Part shown: positions 48,825 through 58,143 of the stretch, in pieces
How the letters are laid out: each line of letters begins with the position of its first letter
How positions within the stretch are numbered: position 1 is the first letter of the stretch
Source of the DNA: Candidatus Accumulibacter conexus
Lineage (GTDB): Bacteria > Pseudomonadota > Gammaproteobacteria > Burkholderiales > Rhodocyclaceae
Reading direction: 5' to 3'
DNA: 64,000 bases
NCBI GenBank assembly: GCA_017592775.1
Contig: JAGFNJ010000011.1
Span: 1-64,000, forward strand
Notes under the pieces: generated by a model
Database searches by the model: none
What the model was told of the DNA's origin: nothing
Seen by the model: only the letters and a program-made list of their open reading frames with translations
Translations under genes and position numbers: made by a program

Positions 48825-49074
48825 CATCCGGCGCGACCCGCCATGCCGCCGGACCGAACAGCCTTGCCGCTGTCGGGGGCGGACACGCGCGTCCGGGGGT
48901 TGCAAGCCTGTGAACGAATCGTCGCGAGCTGCCCAGGATGCGAGGCGGGAACGAGCAGCGGCGCAGACCCGGCGCGCAGTAGATTTGTTCACGGCTTCCG
49001 GATACGGCGACCTGGCGAGAGAATGTCCATGAACGGTTGCGCGCTGTTGGGATAGAAGAACTGGAAAGCGAAAA

Positions 49075-50055
49075 ATGAATGCGTTGAACAATGCGAGAGT
49101 GTTGCTGATTGGCGGCGCCGGCTTCATCGGCAGCCATGTGGTCGGAGAACTGCTCAAGACGGACGTCGGCGAAGTACTGATCTACGACAACTTTGCTCGC
49201 GGCAAGCGAAACTATCTCGCACCTCATCTTCCGGATCCGAGGTGTCGTCTCTACCAGAACGGGGCGGACATCCGCGAGGTCGATCTCCTTGACGACGCCA
49301 TGCGCGGTTGTGACTACGTCATTCACCTGGCGGCGATGTGGCTGCTGCACTGCAAGGACTTTCCCCGCACCGCCTTCCACGTCAACATCGAGGGCACCTT
49401 CAACGTCCTCGAGGCATGCGTCAGAAACGGGGTCAAGCGCCTGGTCTACTCGTCGTCGGCATCCGTGTACGGAGATGCGGTGGAGGTGCCAATGACGGAG
49501 GCTCATCCTTTCATGAACCGGAATTTCTACGGCGCCTCCAAGATTGCCGGCGAAGCCATGTGCAGGGCCTTTCACGATCGCTACGGGCTTTCCTACGTCG
49601 GGCTGCGCTACATGAACGTTTATGGACCGCACCAGGATCAGACGGCTGCCTACACCGGCGTCATCCCGATAATGCTGAACAAGATCGACGCCAATGAAGC
49701 GCCGGTGATCAACGGTGATGGCTCGCAGGCCTACGATTTCGTCGACGTCGAGGATGTTGCCCGGTGCAACGTGCTGGCCCTGCAAGCCGAGGCCAACGAC
49801 CAGTTCTACAATGTGGGCTCCGGCGTGCAAACCAGCATCAAGGAACTGTGCGACCTCATCCTGGAACTGAAGCGCTCAAGTCTGCAGGTCACCTACAAGC
49901 CCTACTCTGCCGATGACGCTCGCCGGTTGGTGCAGAATCGCATCGGCTGCCCGGCGAAAGCCGAGGCCGATCTCGGCTTCAGGTACCGCTACGGGTTGCG
50001 CGAAGGACTGGAGAAACTCATCGCTTGGCGGGAAGCCAACAAGGGCGCTTACTGA
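49075..50055 (+). CDS. SDR UDP-sugar 4-epimerase-like enzyme (fourth)
   Basis: 326 residues. LLIGGAGFIGSHVVGELL, YSSSASVYGDAVEVP and FYGASK are intact catalytic elements; GSQAYDFVDVEDVARCNVLAL is the substrate-domain signature of GalE/WbpP-like epimerases. A 250-base gap separates it from the third SDR, so a promoter may lie between. Its stop overlaps the aminotransferase start by one base (TGATG). Confidence 0.85.
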   Translation: MNALNNARVLLIGGAGFIGSHVVGELLKTDVGEVLIYDNFARGKRNYLAPHLPDPRCRLYQNGADIREVDLLDDAMRGCDYVIHLAAMWLLHCKDFPRTAFHVNIEGTFNVLEACVRNGVKRLVYSSSASVYGDAVEVPMTEAHPFMNRNFYGASKIAGEAMCRAFHDRYGLSYVGLRYMNVYGPHQDQTAAYTGVIPIMLNKIDANEAPVINGDGSQAYDFVDVEDVARCNVLALQAEANDQFYNVGSGVQTSIKELCDLILELKRSSLQVTYKPYSADDARRLVQNRIGCPAKAEADLGFRYRYGLREGLEKLIAWREANKGAY

Positions 50056-51200
50056 TGGTCATGCGATCGATCGCAATTTCCCTTCCTTGTACCGGCGACG
50101 AGGAGTGGGAAGCGACACGCGAGCCGCTGCTGACCGGCTGGCTGACACAAGGGCCGAAGGTTGCCGCTTTTGAACAGGCGTTTGCCGCGCGGCATGCGGC
50201 CGCACACGCTTTGGCGACCACCAGCTGCACAACCGGGCTTCACCTGATCCTGGCGGCGATGGGCATCGGTCCGGGCGATGAAGTGATCGTTCCGGCGTTT
50301 ACCTGGGTGGCGACAGCCAACGTGGTCGTTTACTGCGGCGCAACGCCGGTATTCGCCGATGTGGATCGCCGGACCAACAACCTCGATGTCGGCGATGTCG
50401 TGCAACGGCTCACCCCGCGAACGAAGGCAGTGATCGCGGTTCACCTGTTCGGGCTGTGTGCGGACATCGATTGCCTGCGCACCGCTCTGCCCGCGCATAT
50501 CCCGATCATCGAAGACGCGGCCTGCGCGGCCGGCGCCAGCTACAAGGGACAACCCGCTGGGTCACTCGGGCTGGCGGCGGCGTTCTCCTTTCATCCGCGG
50601 AAGTCGATCACCACCGGCGAGGGCGGAATGGTGACCACCAACGATGCGTCACTGGCGGCGACCGCGAACATGCTGCGAAACCACGGTGCGAGCATCTCCG
50701 AAGAACAGCGTCACAGCGGTCCGCGCCCCTATCTTCTGCCCGAGTTCAACCTGCTCGGATACAACTACCGGATGACCGACCTGCAGGGGGCGGTAGGCCT
50801 GGTGCAGTTGGCAAAACTCGATCGTTTCATCGCCGAGCGGGCCGTTTGGGCCGACTACTACACCCGTTCGCTCGTCGACGTCGAGTGGTTGCAGCCACCG
50901 ATGGCCCCCGCCGATGGCCAGCACGCTTGGCAGGCGTACGTTCTCTACGTCGATCCGGACCGAGCACCGGCGCCGCGCAACGAGATCATGGAGCGCCTCC
51001 AGTCGCTCGGGGTCTCCACGCGACCGGGTACGCACGCCGTGCATCTGCTCGGCTATTACGCGAGCCACTATGGCTTGCGGCCAGAAGACTTCCCGGCAGC
51101 TCGCGACTGCAACGACCAGACGATGGCCATTCCCCTTCACAATCGCATGACGGAAGCAGACTACGCGCATGTCGTCGATTCGCTGCATCGGATCGCCTGA
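50055..51200 (+). CDS. DegT/DnrJ/EryC1/StrS sugar aminotransferase
   Basis: 381 residues (ATG 50055; ATG 50061 also possible). IIEDAACAAGASYKGQPAG and the PLP lysine in SFHPRKSITTGEGGM are typical. With the preceding 4-epimerase it could make a 4-amino sugar such as perosamine, or a 3-amino sugar after an upstream keto-sugar step. It is not closely similar to the WlbC gene upstream. Four bases follow to asnB. Confidence 0.88.
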   Translation: MVMRSIAISLPCTGDEEWEATREPLLTGWLTQGPKVAAFEQAFAARHAAAHALATTSCTTGLHLILAAMGIGPGDEVIVPAFTWVATANVVVYCGATPVFADVDRRTNNLDVGDVVQRLTPRTKAVIAVHLFGLCADIDCLRTALPAHIPIIEDAACAAGASYKGQPAGSLGLAAAFSFHPRKSITTGEGGMVTTNDASLAATANMLRNHGASISEEQRHSGPRPYLLPEFNLLGYNYRMTDLQGAVGLVQLAKLDRFIAERAVWADYYTRSLVDVEWLQPPMAPADGQHAWQAYVLYVDPDRAPAPRNEIMERLQSLGVSTRPGTHAVHLLGYYASHYGLRPEDFPAARDCNDQTMAIPLHNRMTEADYAHVVDSLHRIA

Positions 51201-51203
51201 GTC

Positions 51204-53081
51204 ATGTGCGGCATTGCCGGCCTCGTCAACCTTGACGGCCGCCCGGTCTCACCAGCCATCCTGAAGCGCATGACCGATGCCATCGCGCATCGAGGGCCCG
51301 ACGGTGAAGGGCAATGGACCGAAGGGTGCGTTGGATTGGGACACCGCCGGCTGGCAATCATCGATCTCTCGGCCGCGGCGCATCAGCCAATGCTCTCCGC
51401 GGACCATCGTTACGTCATTGCCTACAACGGCGAGATATACAACTACCGGGAACTGCGCGCCGAGCTCGAAGCCGAGGGTTTTAGCTTTCGTTCGCAGTCG
51501 GATACCGAGGTCCTCCTGAATGCGCTGGCCGCTTGGGGACCCAGGGCCTTCGCCAGTCTCAACGGCATGTTCGCTTTCGCTTTGTGGGACAGGCATGAAC
51601 GAAGGCTCATGCTGGCACGCGACCGCTATGGGGTGAAGCCTCTGTACTATGCGCTGGTCGGAAACACCTTGGCGTTCGCATCTGAGCAGAAGGCCATCAT
51701 TGCCCAGCCCGGGTTTCCGCGGCAACTCGACAAGGAGGCCCTGCTCGAGTACTTCACGTTCCAGAATATCTTTACCGACAAGACCTTGCTGCAGGGGCTC
51801 AGGTTGTGCCCGGCTGGCCACTACGCACTGCTGGACTTCGCGAGCGCGGCTCCTCGACTGCAATTCTCTCAGTACTGGGACTTCGATTTCCGCGAACCAT
51901 CGGGCAAGGTGGACAAAACGGCCTACGAGGGTGAACTGGATCGCCTCTTCCAGCAGGCGGTCAATCGCCAACTGGTCACGGATGTGGAACTCGGCAGCTA
52001 CCTGAGCGGCGGCATGGACTCGGGATCAATCACTGCAGTTGCAGCGCAGTCGTACCCGTACATGAAGACTTTCACCTGCGGCTTCGATCTCAACTCGGCT
52101 TCCGGTCTCGAGTTGGGTTTCGACGAGCGCAGCAAGGCAGAGTACATGTCGTATTGCTTCAAGACCGAGCACTACGAAATGGTACTGAAGGCCGGCGACA
52201 TGGAGCGTGTGCTGCCCAAGCTCGCCTGGCATCTTGAAGAGCCGCGTGTCGGGCAGAGCTACCCGAACTATTATGCTGCACAGTTGGCGTCCAAGTTCGT
52301 CAAGGTCGTCCTCTCGGGGGCGGGTGGCGACGAGCTTTTCGGTGGTTATCCCTGGCGCTACTACCGGGCCGTGGTGAATGATGATTTCGACCGATACATC
52401 GACAAGTACTACCAGTTCTGGCAGCGGCTGATGCCGAATCAGAGGCTTCGCGATGTCTTCTCGCCGATCTGGGGCGAAGTGAGACACGTCTGGACACGTG
52501 ACATCTTTCGCGACGTCTTCAAACATCATTCCGACAGCCTCTATTCTCCGGTGGATTACATCAACCACTCGCTGTATTTCGAAGCCAAGACCTTCCTCCA
52601 CGGGCTGCTGGTCGTGGAAGACAAGCTCAGCATGGCGCACGGCCTTGAGAGTCGCGTACCGTTTCTCGACAACGAGCTGGTGGACTTTGCCACGCGCTGT
52701 CCCGTTTCACTGAAGCTCAACAACCTCTCTGAAGTCGTGCGCATGAACGAAAACGAGCCTGGAGCCAAGTCTTCGAAGTATTTTGAACGCACGCGCGATG
52801 GCAAACAGATTCTCAGGGACGTGATGGCCAGGCACATTCCTCACTCCATCACCGGCGGCCTGAAACAGGGTTTCTCCGGACCGGACGCCAGTTGGTTCAA
52901 GGGCGAAAGCATCGAGTTCGTGAAACGCAGCCTGCTGGACAGGAATGCCCGCATCTACGAGGTCCTCAATCGCAAGGCATTGCTGGCGCTAGTCGAACAG
53001 CACATGCGGGGTGAGGAAAATCAGCGTTTGTTGATCTGGTCGCTGCTCAACGTCGAAGCGTGGATGAAGGCCTACCTGTGA
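51204..53081 (+). CDS. asnB: AsnB-like glutamine-dependent amidotransferase
   Basis: 625 residues. Cys2 (MCGIAGLVN) is the glutaminase nucleophile; the synthetase ATP-binding motif SGGMDSGS (about 268-275) has Gly where asparagine synthetases carry Ser/Thr. In an O-antigen locus making uronic acids, family members such as WbpS are proposed to amidate the sugar carboxylate, which would fit the UDP-ManNAc3NAcA pathway here; plain asparagine synthesis is the alternative. The stop overlaps the next GTG. Confidence 0.85.
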   Translation: MCGIAGLVNLDGRPVSPAILKRMTDAIAHRGPDGEGQWTEGCVGLGHRRLAIIDLSAAAHQPMLSADHRYVIAYNGEIYNYRELRAELEAEGFSFRSQSDTEVLLNALAAWGPRAFASLNGMFAFALWDRHERRLMLARDRYGVKPLYYALVGNTLAFASEQKAIIAQPGFPRQLDKEALLEYFTFQNIFTDKTLLQGLRLCPAGHYALLDFASAAPRLQFSQYWDFDFREPSGKVDKTAYEGELDRLFQQAVNRQLVTDVELGSYLSGGMDSGSITAVAAQSYPYMKTFTCGFDLNSASGLELGFDERSKAEYMSYCFKTEHYEMVLKAGDMERVLPKLAWHLEEPRVGQSYPNYYAAQLASKFVKVVLSGAGGDELFGGYPWRYYRAVVNDDFDRYIDKYYQFWQRLMPNQRLRDVFSPIWGEVRHVWTRDIFRDVFKHHSDSLYSPVDYINHSLYFEAKTFLHGLLVVEDKLSMAHGLESRVPFLDNELVDFATRCPVSLKLNNLSEVVRMNENEPGAKSSKYFERTRDGKQILRDVMARHIPHSITGGLKQGFSGPDASWFKGESIEFVKRSLLDRNARIYEVLNRKALLALVEQHMRGEENQRLLIWSLLNVEAWMKAYL

Positions 53082-53800
53082 TCGGGATCCTTTCGGACGC
53101 GCACGGCAACACCGTTGCCTTTCGTGCAGCCGTCGGCCATCTCAGAGACCTTGGCGCGCGAGTCTTCTACTTCCTTGGCGACGCCGTTGGATATCTTCCG
53201 ACCGCCGGGGTGATCAGCGAACTGCAGGAAATGGGGAAGACGGTTACATGCCTTCTCGGCAACCACGAGAGCATGCTGCTGAGCGGTGGCACGGATCCGC
53301 AGCGTGAACAGGCGTACCAGCATCAGCGCATCCGGGGTCTCCTGACCAGAGAACAGACAGCATTCATTCGGTCCTGGCCGACACACTGTCGGCTCTGCCA
53401 TGGCGGAACGAATCTGCTGTTTGTACACGGAAGCCCGGCGGATTTCACGAATGGGTATCTATACCCTGACAGTGATCTCAGCCGATTCGTCGTCAGAGAA
53501 AGCTTTGTCTTCATGGGCCACAGTCATTACCCGTTCGTCCGCAACGTGGGTGGCACGACTTTCGTCAACGTCGGCAGCTGTGGTCTGCCGCGGGATGATG
53601 GGCGATATGGTTCGTTCGCGACCTTCGATCCGGTAATCCGAAAAGCCTGCCTGTATCGCTTCGACATCAGCCGTTCGCTCGCGTCCCTGCCCGATGAGAC
53701 GCGGAATCTGGTACACTCCTCCGTCGTCCGTCTGTTCGCTCGGCGGGCGCCTTCTCTGGTGGGCACGGTCATGGCAACCCGGACAGAAAGCAATCAATGA
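53078..53800 (+). CDS. Calcineurin-like metallophosphoesterase
   Basis: 240 residues from GTG 53078, overlapping the asnB stop (GTGA) with GAAGG seven bases upstream. Motifs: LSDAHGN, GDAVGY, GNHES, FVHGSP and MGHSHYP, the full metal-ligand set of the YfcE/MPE family. Its substrate may be a sugar or nucleotide phosphate made in this operon; the sequence does not identify it. The stop overlaps the next ATG. Confidence 0.88.
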   Translation: MIGILSDAHGNTVAFRAAVGHLRDLGARVFYFLGDAVGYLPTAGVISELQEMGKTVTCLLGNHESMLLSGGTDPQREQAYQHQRIRGLLTREQTAFIRSWPTHCRLCHGGTNLLFVHGSPADFTNGYLYPDSDLSRFVVRESFVFMGHSHYPFVRNVGGTTFVNVGSCGLPRDDGRYGSFATFDPVIRKACLYRFDISRSLASLPDETRNLVHSSVVRLFARRAPSLVGTVMATRTESNQ

Positions 53801-54849
53801 TCAGGGTCCTGGTTACAGCAATGGGCGGCGGCGGTCACGGTGAACAGATCCTGAAAGCCCTGCGGGCTGCCGAAAAGGGGCGTTACTGGATTGCCGGGGC
53901 CGACGCCAATCCCGCCTGCCCACAGTTCGACATGGTCGACCAGCGAGCTGTGCTGCCGCTTGCCAATTCCCCGGCCTACATGGACGAGCTTTTCGCCCTC
54001 ATTTCACGGTACCGGATCCAGGCCCTGTTCCATGGCTGTGAACCCGAATTGAAGCTCTTCGCCAAGCATCGGCAGGAGATTGAAGCGCTGGGCGTATTTC
54101 TCCCGGTCAATCCGACGCCGGTCATCGACCTCTGCATGGACAAGGAGAAGACGAACAGGCGCCTGCTGGAACTCGGGTTTGAGGCTCCCCGCTTCGCCGT
54201 CGTCGAGGGAAATGCGGACTTGGCATCGATAGACTGGTTTCCCGTGGTCGTCAAGCCATCGCTGGGAGGTGGCGGTTCGGCCAACGTCTATATCGCGCAG
54301 AACCCGTGCGAACTCGCCGGTCTCGCCAAGTACCTCAACCTCGGTGCCAATGACATCAAGTTCTTCATACAGGAGTACGTCGGCACTCCCGATGCCGAAT
54401 ACACGGTCGGCGTACTCCATGACATGGATGGAGCGTACATCAATTCAATCGCGGTGAAGCGAAGGTTGACCGGGCAGCTCAGTATTCGCACCAGCGTTGC
54501 CAACACGACAGGGAGGACAGAGCTTGGGCCGTGGTTGGTCATCAGCTCCGGAATCAGCCAGGGCGAGATCGACAGATTCCCGGAGGTCTCCGAAACGTGC
54601 CAAGCCATCGCCAGGGCGATTGGTGCTAAAGGCCCGCTCAACATTCAGTGTCGCGTGGTCAACAGGGTGGTTCAGGTCTTCGAGATCAACCCCAGGTTTT
54701 CCGGAACAACGTCGCTGCGCGCGATGGTGGGCTACAATGAGCCGGACGTCCTGGTACGCAAGCATCTGCTCCATGAGGAGGTACCTGTTGGCTTCTCCTA
54801 TGGCAAGGGCCTCATCCTCAGAAACCTGACGGAGCATTATTATGGCTAG
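53797..54849 (+). CDS. ATP-grasp ligase (CarB-like)
   Basis: 350 residues. A pre-ATP-grasp Rossmann domain (VLVTAMGGGGHGEQILKAL) is followed by ATP-grasp: VVVKPSLGGGGSANVYIA and VVQVFEINPRFSGTTSLRAM (Mg-binding Glu/Asn). Such enzymes form amide or peptide bonds through acylphosphates. Placed between AsnB and the methyltransferase, it may attach an amino acid to a sugar acid or make a modified donor. Overlaps by four bases upstream and eight downstream show tight coupling. Confidence 0.85.
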   Translation: MIRVLVTAMGGGGHGEQILKALRAAEKGRYWIAGADANPACPQFDMVDQRAVLPLANSPAYMDELFALISRYRIQALFHGCEPELKLFAKHRQEIEALGVFLPVNPTPVIDLCMDKEKTNRRLLELGFEAPRFAVVEGNADLASIDWFPVVVKPSLGGGGSANVYIAQNPCELAGLAKYLNLGANDIKFFIQEYVGTPDAEYTVGVLHDMDGAYINSIAVKRRLTGQLSIRTSVANTTGRTELGPWLVISSGISQGEIDRFPEVSETCQAIARAIGAKGPLNIQCRVVNRVVQVFEINPRFSGTTSLRAMVGYNEPDVLVRKHLLHEEVPVGFSYGKGLILRNLTEHYYG

Positions 54850-56014
54850 GTCGACGCCGAACCCGATCAGCAGGCACGCTTGTCCTGCCTGCGGCTCGTC
54901 CGAAGTCGTCCAGATTTCAGGCGGCAGTGTGCTGCCCGCTATCCTTTTCCCGGTGGAAAGCGATCGTGCAGCCGATGTCCCAGCGCGCGCGGTCCGGGCC
55001 GCAGCCTGCTGCGAGTGCCAGCACGTGTTCCTGACGGATCTCGACCCCGAGTTTTCCGAGAACCTGTACGCCAATTACTACAATCTGTACCCTTTCAAGG
55101 CTCTCGAGACCTTGAATGCCTTTTATCGTGAGCCGTTCAACAGGCTGTTGCCGGTCTTCTGCCCGCCTGGAAACCTCAGTCTGCTGGAGATAGGCTGTGA
55201 TGAGGTGGAGCAGATGCGCTGCTTCCTCGACCAGGGATACCGCTGCACGGCCATCAATCCGGGCGCCCGGGAATGCGGCGATGTTCGCTTCATCGATGGT
55301 TATTATGGTTCAACTCCGGTCACAGGAGATTTCGATCGCATCATCTCGCGCTTCAATCTGGAGCATATCGTCGACATCGATGGTTTTTTTGAGCAACTAC
55401 ACCAGAACCTCAAGGCCGATGGCATCGCGATCATGCAGGTGCCGAACGCCGAGCACTTTCTGCACCTGGGTGTGTTGAACATGTTTGCGCACGAGCACCC
55501 GCACTATTTCTGCCGCAAGTCGCTCGCGGCGCTGATCTTCCGCTGCGGCTTCGAGGTACGGTTTCTGAACGGCGTCACCGAGCCAAGTCTGATATGTGCG
55601 TTTGGCCGCAGAACTGGCGGTTCCTACGACCCCAGTGCGAGAATTGGCGGCCTGAGGCAGGTGGTCTCTGAGGTTTGTGCTTTCATTGGTCGCAGCGACG
55701 ACGGAGTCGTTCTCTATGGCGCCGGGTTGTCTGCGTCGGCCCTGCTCTACTCTTCAGACTTCCAGGCCCGCTGGTACGACCGGATTTCGATTGTTGATGA
55801 TAACGCGGTGATCCAGGGGCGCCTGATGCCGAATACCCCGCTGACAATCGATCGCCCGGACGATCAGGCTTTCGAAAACGGAAAGTCAATAATACTCACC
55901 TTGAGTCAGCAGTACCACCCGGCAGTGATTCGCAGGCTGCGGGCCCGAGGTGTGGCAGCCGACATCTATGCGATTTCCAGCGGTGGTTTCAAGGCGGTTG
56001 TGAGTGACTGTTGA
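54842..56014 (+). CDS. C-methyltransferase-like protein with degenerate SAM motif
   Basis: 390 residues. N-terminal zinc-like Cys pairs CPACGS (about 14-18) and CCEC, a methyltransferase core (about 100-240) and a C-terminal Rossmann-like domain (GVVLYGAGLSASALLYS, SIVDDNAVIQGRLMPNTP) give the Methyltransf_13/11/14 layout of sugar C-methyltransferases (NovU/TylCIII type). Motif I reads LLEIGCDEVEQM instead of GCGxG, so SAM binding is uncertain. Overlaps the ATP-grasp gene by eight bases. Confidence 0.75.
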   Translation: MARSTPNPISRHACPACGSSEVVQISGGSVLPAILFPVESDRAADVPARAVRAAACCECQHVFLTDLDPEFSENLYANYYNLYPFKALETLNAFYREPFNRLLPVFCPPGNLSLLEIGCDEVEQMRCFLDQGYRCTAINPGARECGDVRFIDGYYGSTPVTGDFDRIISRFNLEHIVDIDGFFEQLHQNLKADGIAIMQVPNAEHFLHLGVLNMFAHEHPHYFCRKSLAALIFRCGFEVRFLNGVTEPSLICAFGRRTGGSYDPSARIGGLRQVVSEVCAFIGRSDDGVVLYGAGLSASALLYSSDFQARWYDRISIVDDNAVIQGRLMPNTPLTIDRPDDQAFENGKSIILTLSQQYHPAVIRRLRARGVAADIYAISSGGFKAVVSDC

Positions 56015-56192
56015 AGGCCAGTCCCAGTCTGAGCAGACGGATGACTTTGCCAGCAGGTTGTGGTCGGATGTCGTGCGAGACGCGCGAGGCACGGACATGC
56101 GGCGGCTGGTTTGCCAATCTGATGGAGAGTGAACGCGAGGGCCAACGTGGCTTTTCGTGACTGCCATTTCAGGTCAGGGAGGAGATGGCGCC

Positions 56193-57581
56193 ATGATATC
56201 GGTGGATAACAAGCCTGCGAACGCTGCACCGCGGAACGAGGACTTCACCATCGGGGCATATCGTCGTCTGCTTCGGCTTTGCCTCTCGTCGTACACGCCT
56301 GCCAGCTACGGCCGCATCCCATGGGGGGAGCGCTTCGTCCTCTGGCGACACGACTGCGACTATTCCTTGAACCGGGCACTCGCCTTGGGCCGTGCCGAAC
56401 AGGAAGAAGGACTGAACTCGACCTTCTTCGTGAATCCGCACAGCGAGTTCTACAATCTGCTCGAACGCGGCCAGCTTGCGATCGTGAACGAGTTGCTCCG
56501 CTTGGGTCACGAGGTCGCCCTGCATTTTGATGGGGCTTTCCACGCGACTCGTTCGCAGGAGGAATTGCATGGCCAGATTCACCGTGAAGCCGGGCTGCTC
56601 GAGCAGTTTCTGGGCAAGCGCCCTGCTGCTTTCAGTTTCCACAACCCCAGTGCCTTTCATCTGAGCTGCGACGACGACAGCTATGGTGGCCTCGTCAACT
56701 GCTACTCCAGGCGCTTCAAAACCCAGGTGCCGTACTGTTCCGACTCCAATGGGTACTGGCGCTTTCGTCGCTTGTCCGACGTGCTGAGCGATGCCAGCGA
56801 CCCGTGTCTGCAGGTATTGACCCACCCGGGCTGGTGGCAGTCACGCATCATGCCGCCGCGTCAACGCGTGTTCCGCTGCGCTGTCGGTCGGGCCCGGGCG
56901 ACGATGCGACTCTATGATCAGGCGCTCGAGGACTGGAACCGCGAGAACTTCGCCGGTGCTGCGGCGTCCATCAGGTTCCTGCGATCGATCGACGCAAAGA
57001 CCTTTGATGCGCTTGATTATCTGTGGAACACGAGGCGGTTCGCGACCCTTTTCCTGGAGCTTTCGTGCCTCCACGAAACACAGATCAGGCGAGTGTGCAA
57101 GGCGATTCTGATCCGCGAATGGCAGATCCCAGCGGCGGAAGTGAACGGCTTTCTGGACCAAGTGGGGCTTGATGGCTTGAGCCTGTTCAAGGGTGTTCGC
57201 GGCAGAAGCTGGCTGATGACGGGAGAGGCGCACGACGAGACCCACCGGAAGTGGCTGGAGGTCCGCGACCGGGTGGCGCAAGGCCTTCCGGCGGTCGTAG
57301 ACGACGTGCTTGAGGCAGGTTGTGTGGATCTTTGCGCCCGAATCGAGTCCCTCGCGGCGTGGGGCAGGCGGGAGGCGATCCACTTTGACGGGCTGGGGCA
57401 TCACGAAGCTGTCGACGTTCCTGCTGACCATAGGCGAGGACAGCACCACGCGGAGGAACTGGTGGTACACGGCAGCCGGGAGATCGCCGAGACATCGCGA
57501 GACAGGTGGGAGGCCTTCAAGAAGCAAGTCGAGGGCATGACCGGTGGCGCGAGAACGCAGGTCACAATGGCTGTGGGCTGA
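56193..57581 (+). CDS. Polysaccharide-deacetylase-like (NodB-fold) protein with odd C-terminal tail
   Basis: 462 residues from ATG 56193 with GGAGGAG eight bases upstream. WRHDCDYSLNRALAL carries the Asp-Asp metal motif, and EVALHFDGAFHA and AFSFHNPSAF add His ligands of a NodB-type fold; members remove acetyl groups or act on surface glycans. Residues up to about 350 look coherent. The last 110 (AHDETHRKWLEVRDRVA onward) are His/Glu-rich and less protein-like, possibly from readthrough into former intergenic or foreign DNA. Confidence 0.7.
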   Translation: MISVDNKPANAAPRNEDFTIGAYRRLLRLCLSSYTPASYGRIPWGERFVLWRHDCDYSLNRALALGRAEQEEGLNSTFFVNPHSEFYNLLERGQLAIVNELLRLGHEVALHFDGAFHATRSQEELHGQIHREAGLLEQFLGKRPAAFSFHNPSAFHLSCDDDSYGGLVNCYSRRFKTQVPYCSDSNGYWRFRRLSDVLSDASDPCLQVLTHPGWWQSRIMPPRQRVFRCAVGRARATMRLYDQALEDWNRENFAGAAASIRFLRSIDAKTFDALDYLWNTRRFATLFLELSCLHETQIRRVCKAILIREWQIPAAEVNGFLDQVGLDGLSLFKGVRGRSWLMTGEAHDETHRKWLEVRDRVAQGLPAVVDDVLEAGCVDLCARIESLAAWGRREAIHFDGLGHHEAVDVPADHRRGQHHAEELVVHGSREIAETSRDRWEAFKKQVEGMTGGARTQVTMAVG

Positions 57582-58143
57582 GGGTGGCGATGGATACGGT
57601 AAAGGACGACGGTCGGTCGAAGCAGTTCGTGTTGGCAGGCAGATCCCGCTGACGATGGTGCGCAACTGATGAGTGTGTCGCGAGCCCTGCTTGTCAGCGA
57701 TGTTCCGGGCATTTTCCGGTTGCTTAGCCATGTGCCCCGGTCCGCCACTTGGCTGCGGTCATTGTGGCCGCAGCCAGACCGCAATCTCTCGACGCATTGC
57801 GCGAGCGTTCCGCGCCAAGCCGTGTGCCCTTTCTTTCCCGACCGCAATGGGGTGCCGCTGACTAGGAAGTTCTCAGGGCTGATCTCGCAGCGACTCTGTC
57901 GAAGATACTCTCGGGCAATTGGCTTGCCCAGCTAGGACGAACGAGTGGCCAACTGTTGCCGCCGGCCGACGCCCGTCGACGGCTTTTCCCGCCGGGCGTG
58001 GCCTGTGGTTTCGATCTACAGCCATGTCCGCGGCCTGTTGCCGTCGGCCTTGGGTGGCGATGGCCAACAGGTAATTGTGGATGGCAACCTGATCCCGGCT
58101 GGACTTTCGGTGCTGAGGCATCCATCCGTGGCAGGGGGGCATC
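57582..58143. other. Intergenic region, no supported gene
   Basis: About 562 bases inside an otherwise densely packed operon. Open frames on both strands here lack ribosome binding sites and family motifs. No terminal inverted repeats, target-site duplications or transposase motifs could be found. It may be decayed coding DNA or an insertion remnant; it must hold the promoter of the following genes. Confidence 0.5.

Noticed and set aside
56841..57731. Minus-strand open frame of 296 codons opposite the deacetylase-like gene
   Set aside because: No ribosome binding site or family motif; the plus-strand frame has the NodB-type motifs and a strong ribosome binding site.
57582..58143. Insertion sequence remnant
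   Set aside because: No terminal inverted repeats, direct repeats or transposase motifs could be seen.
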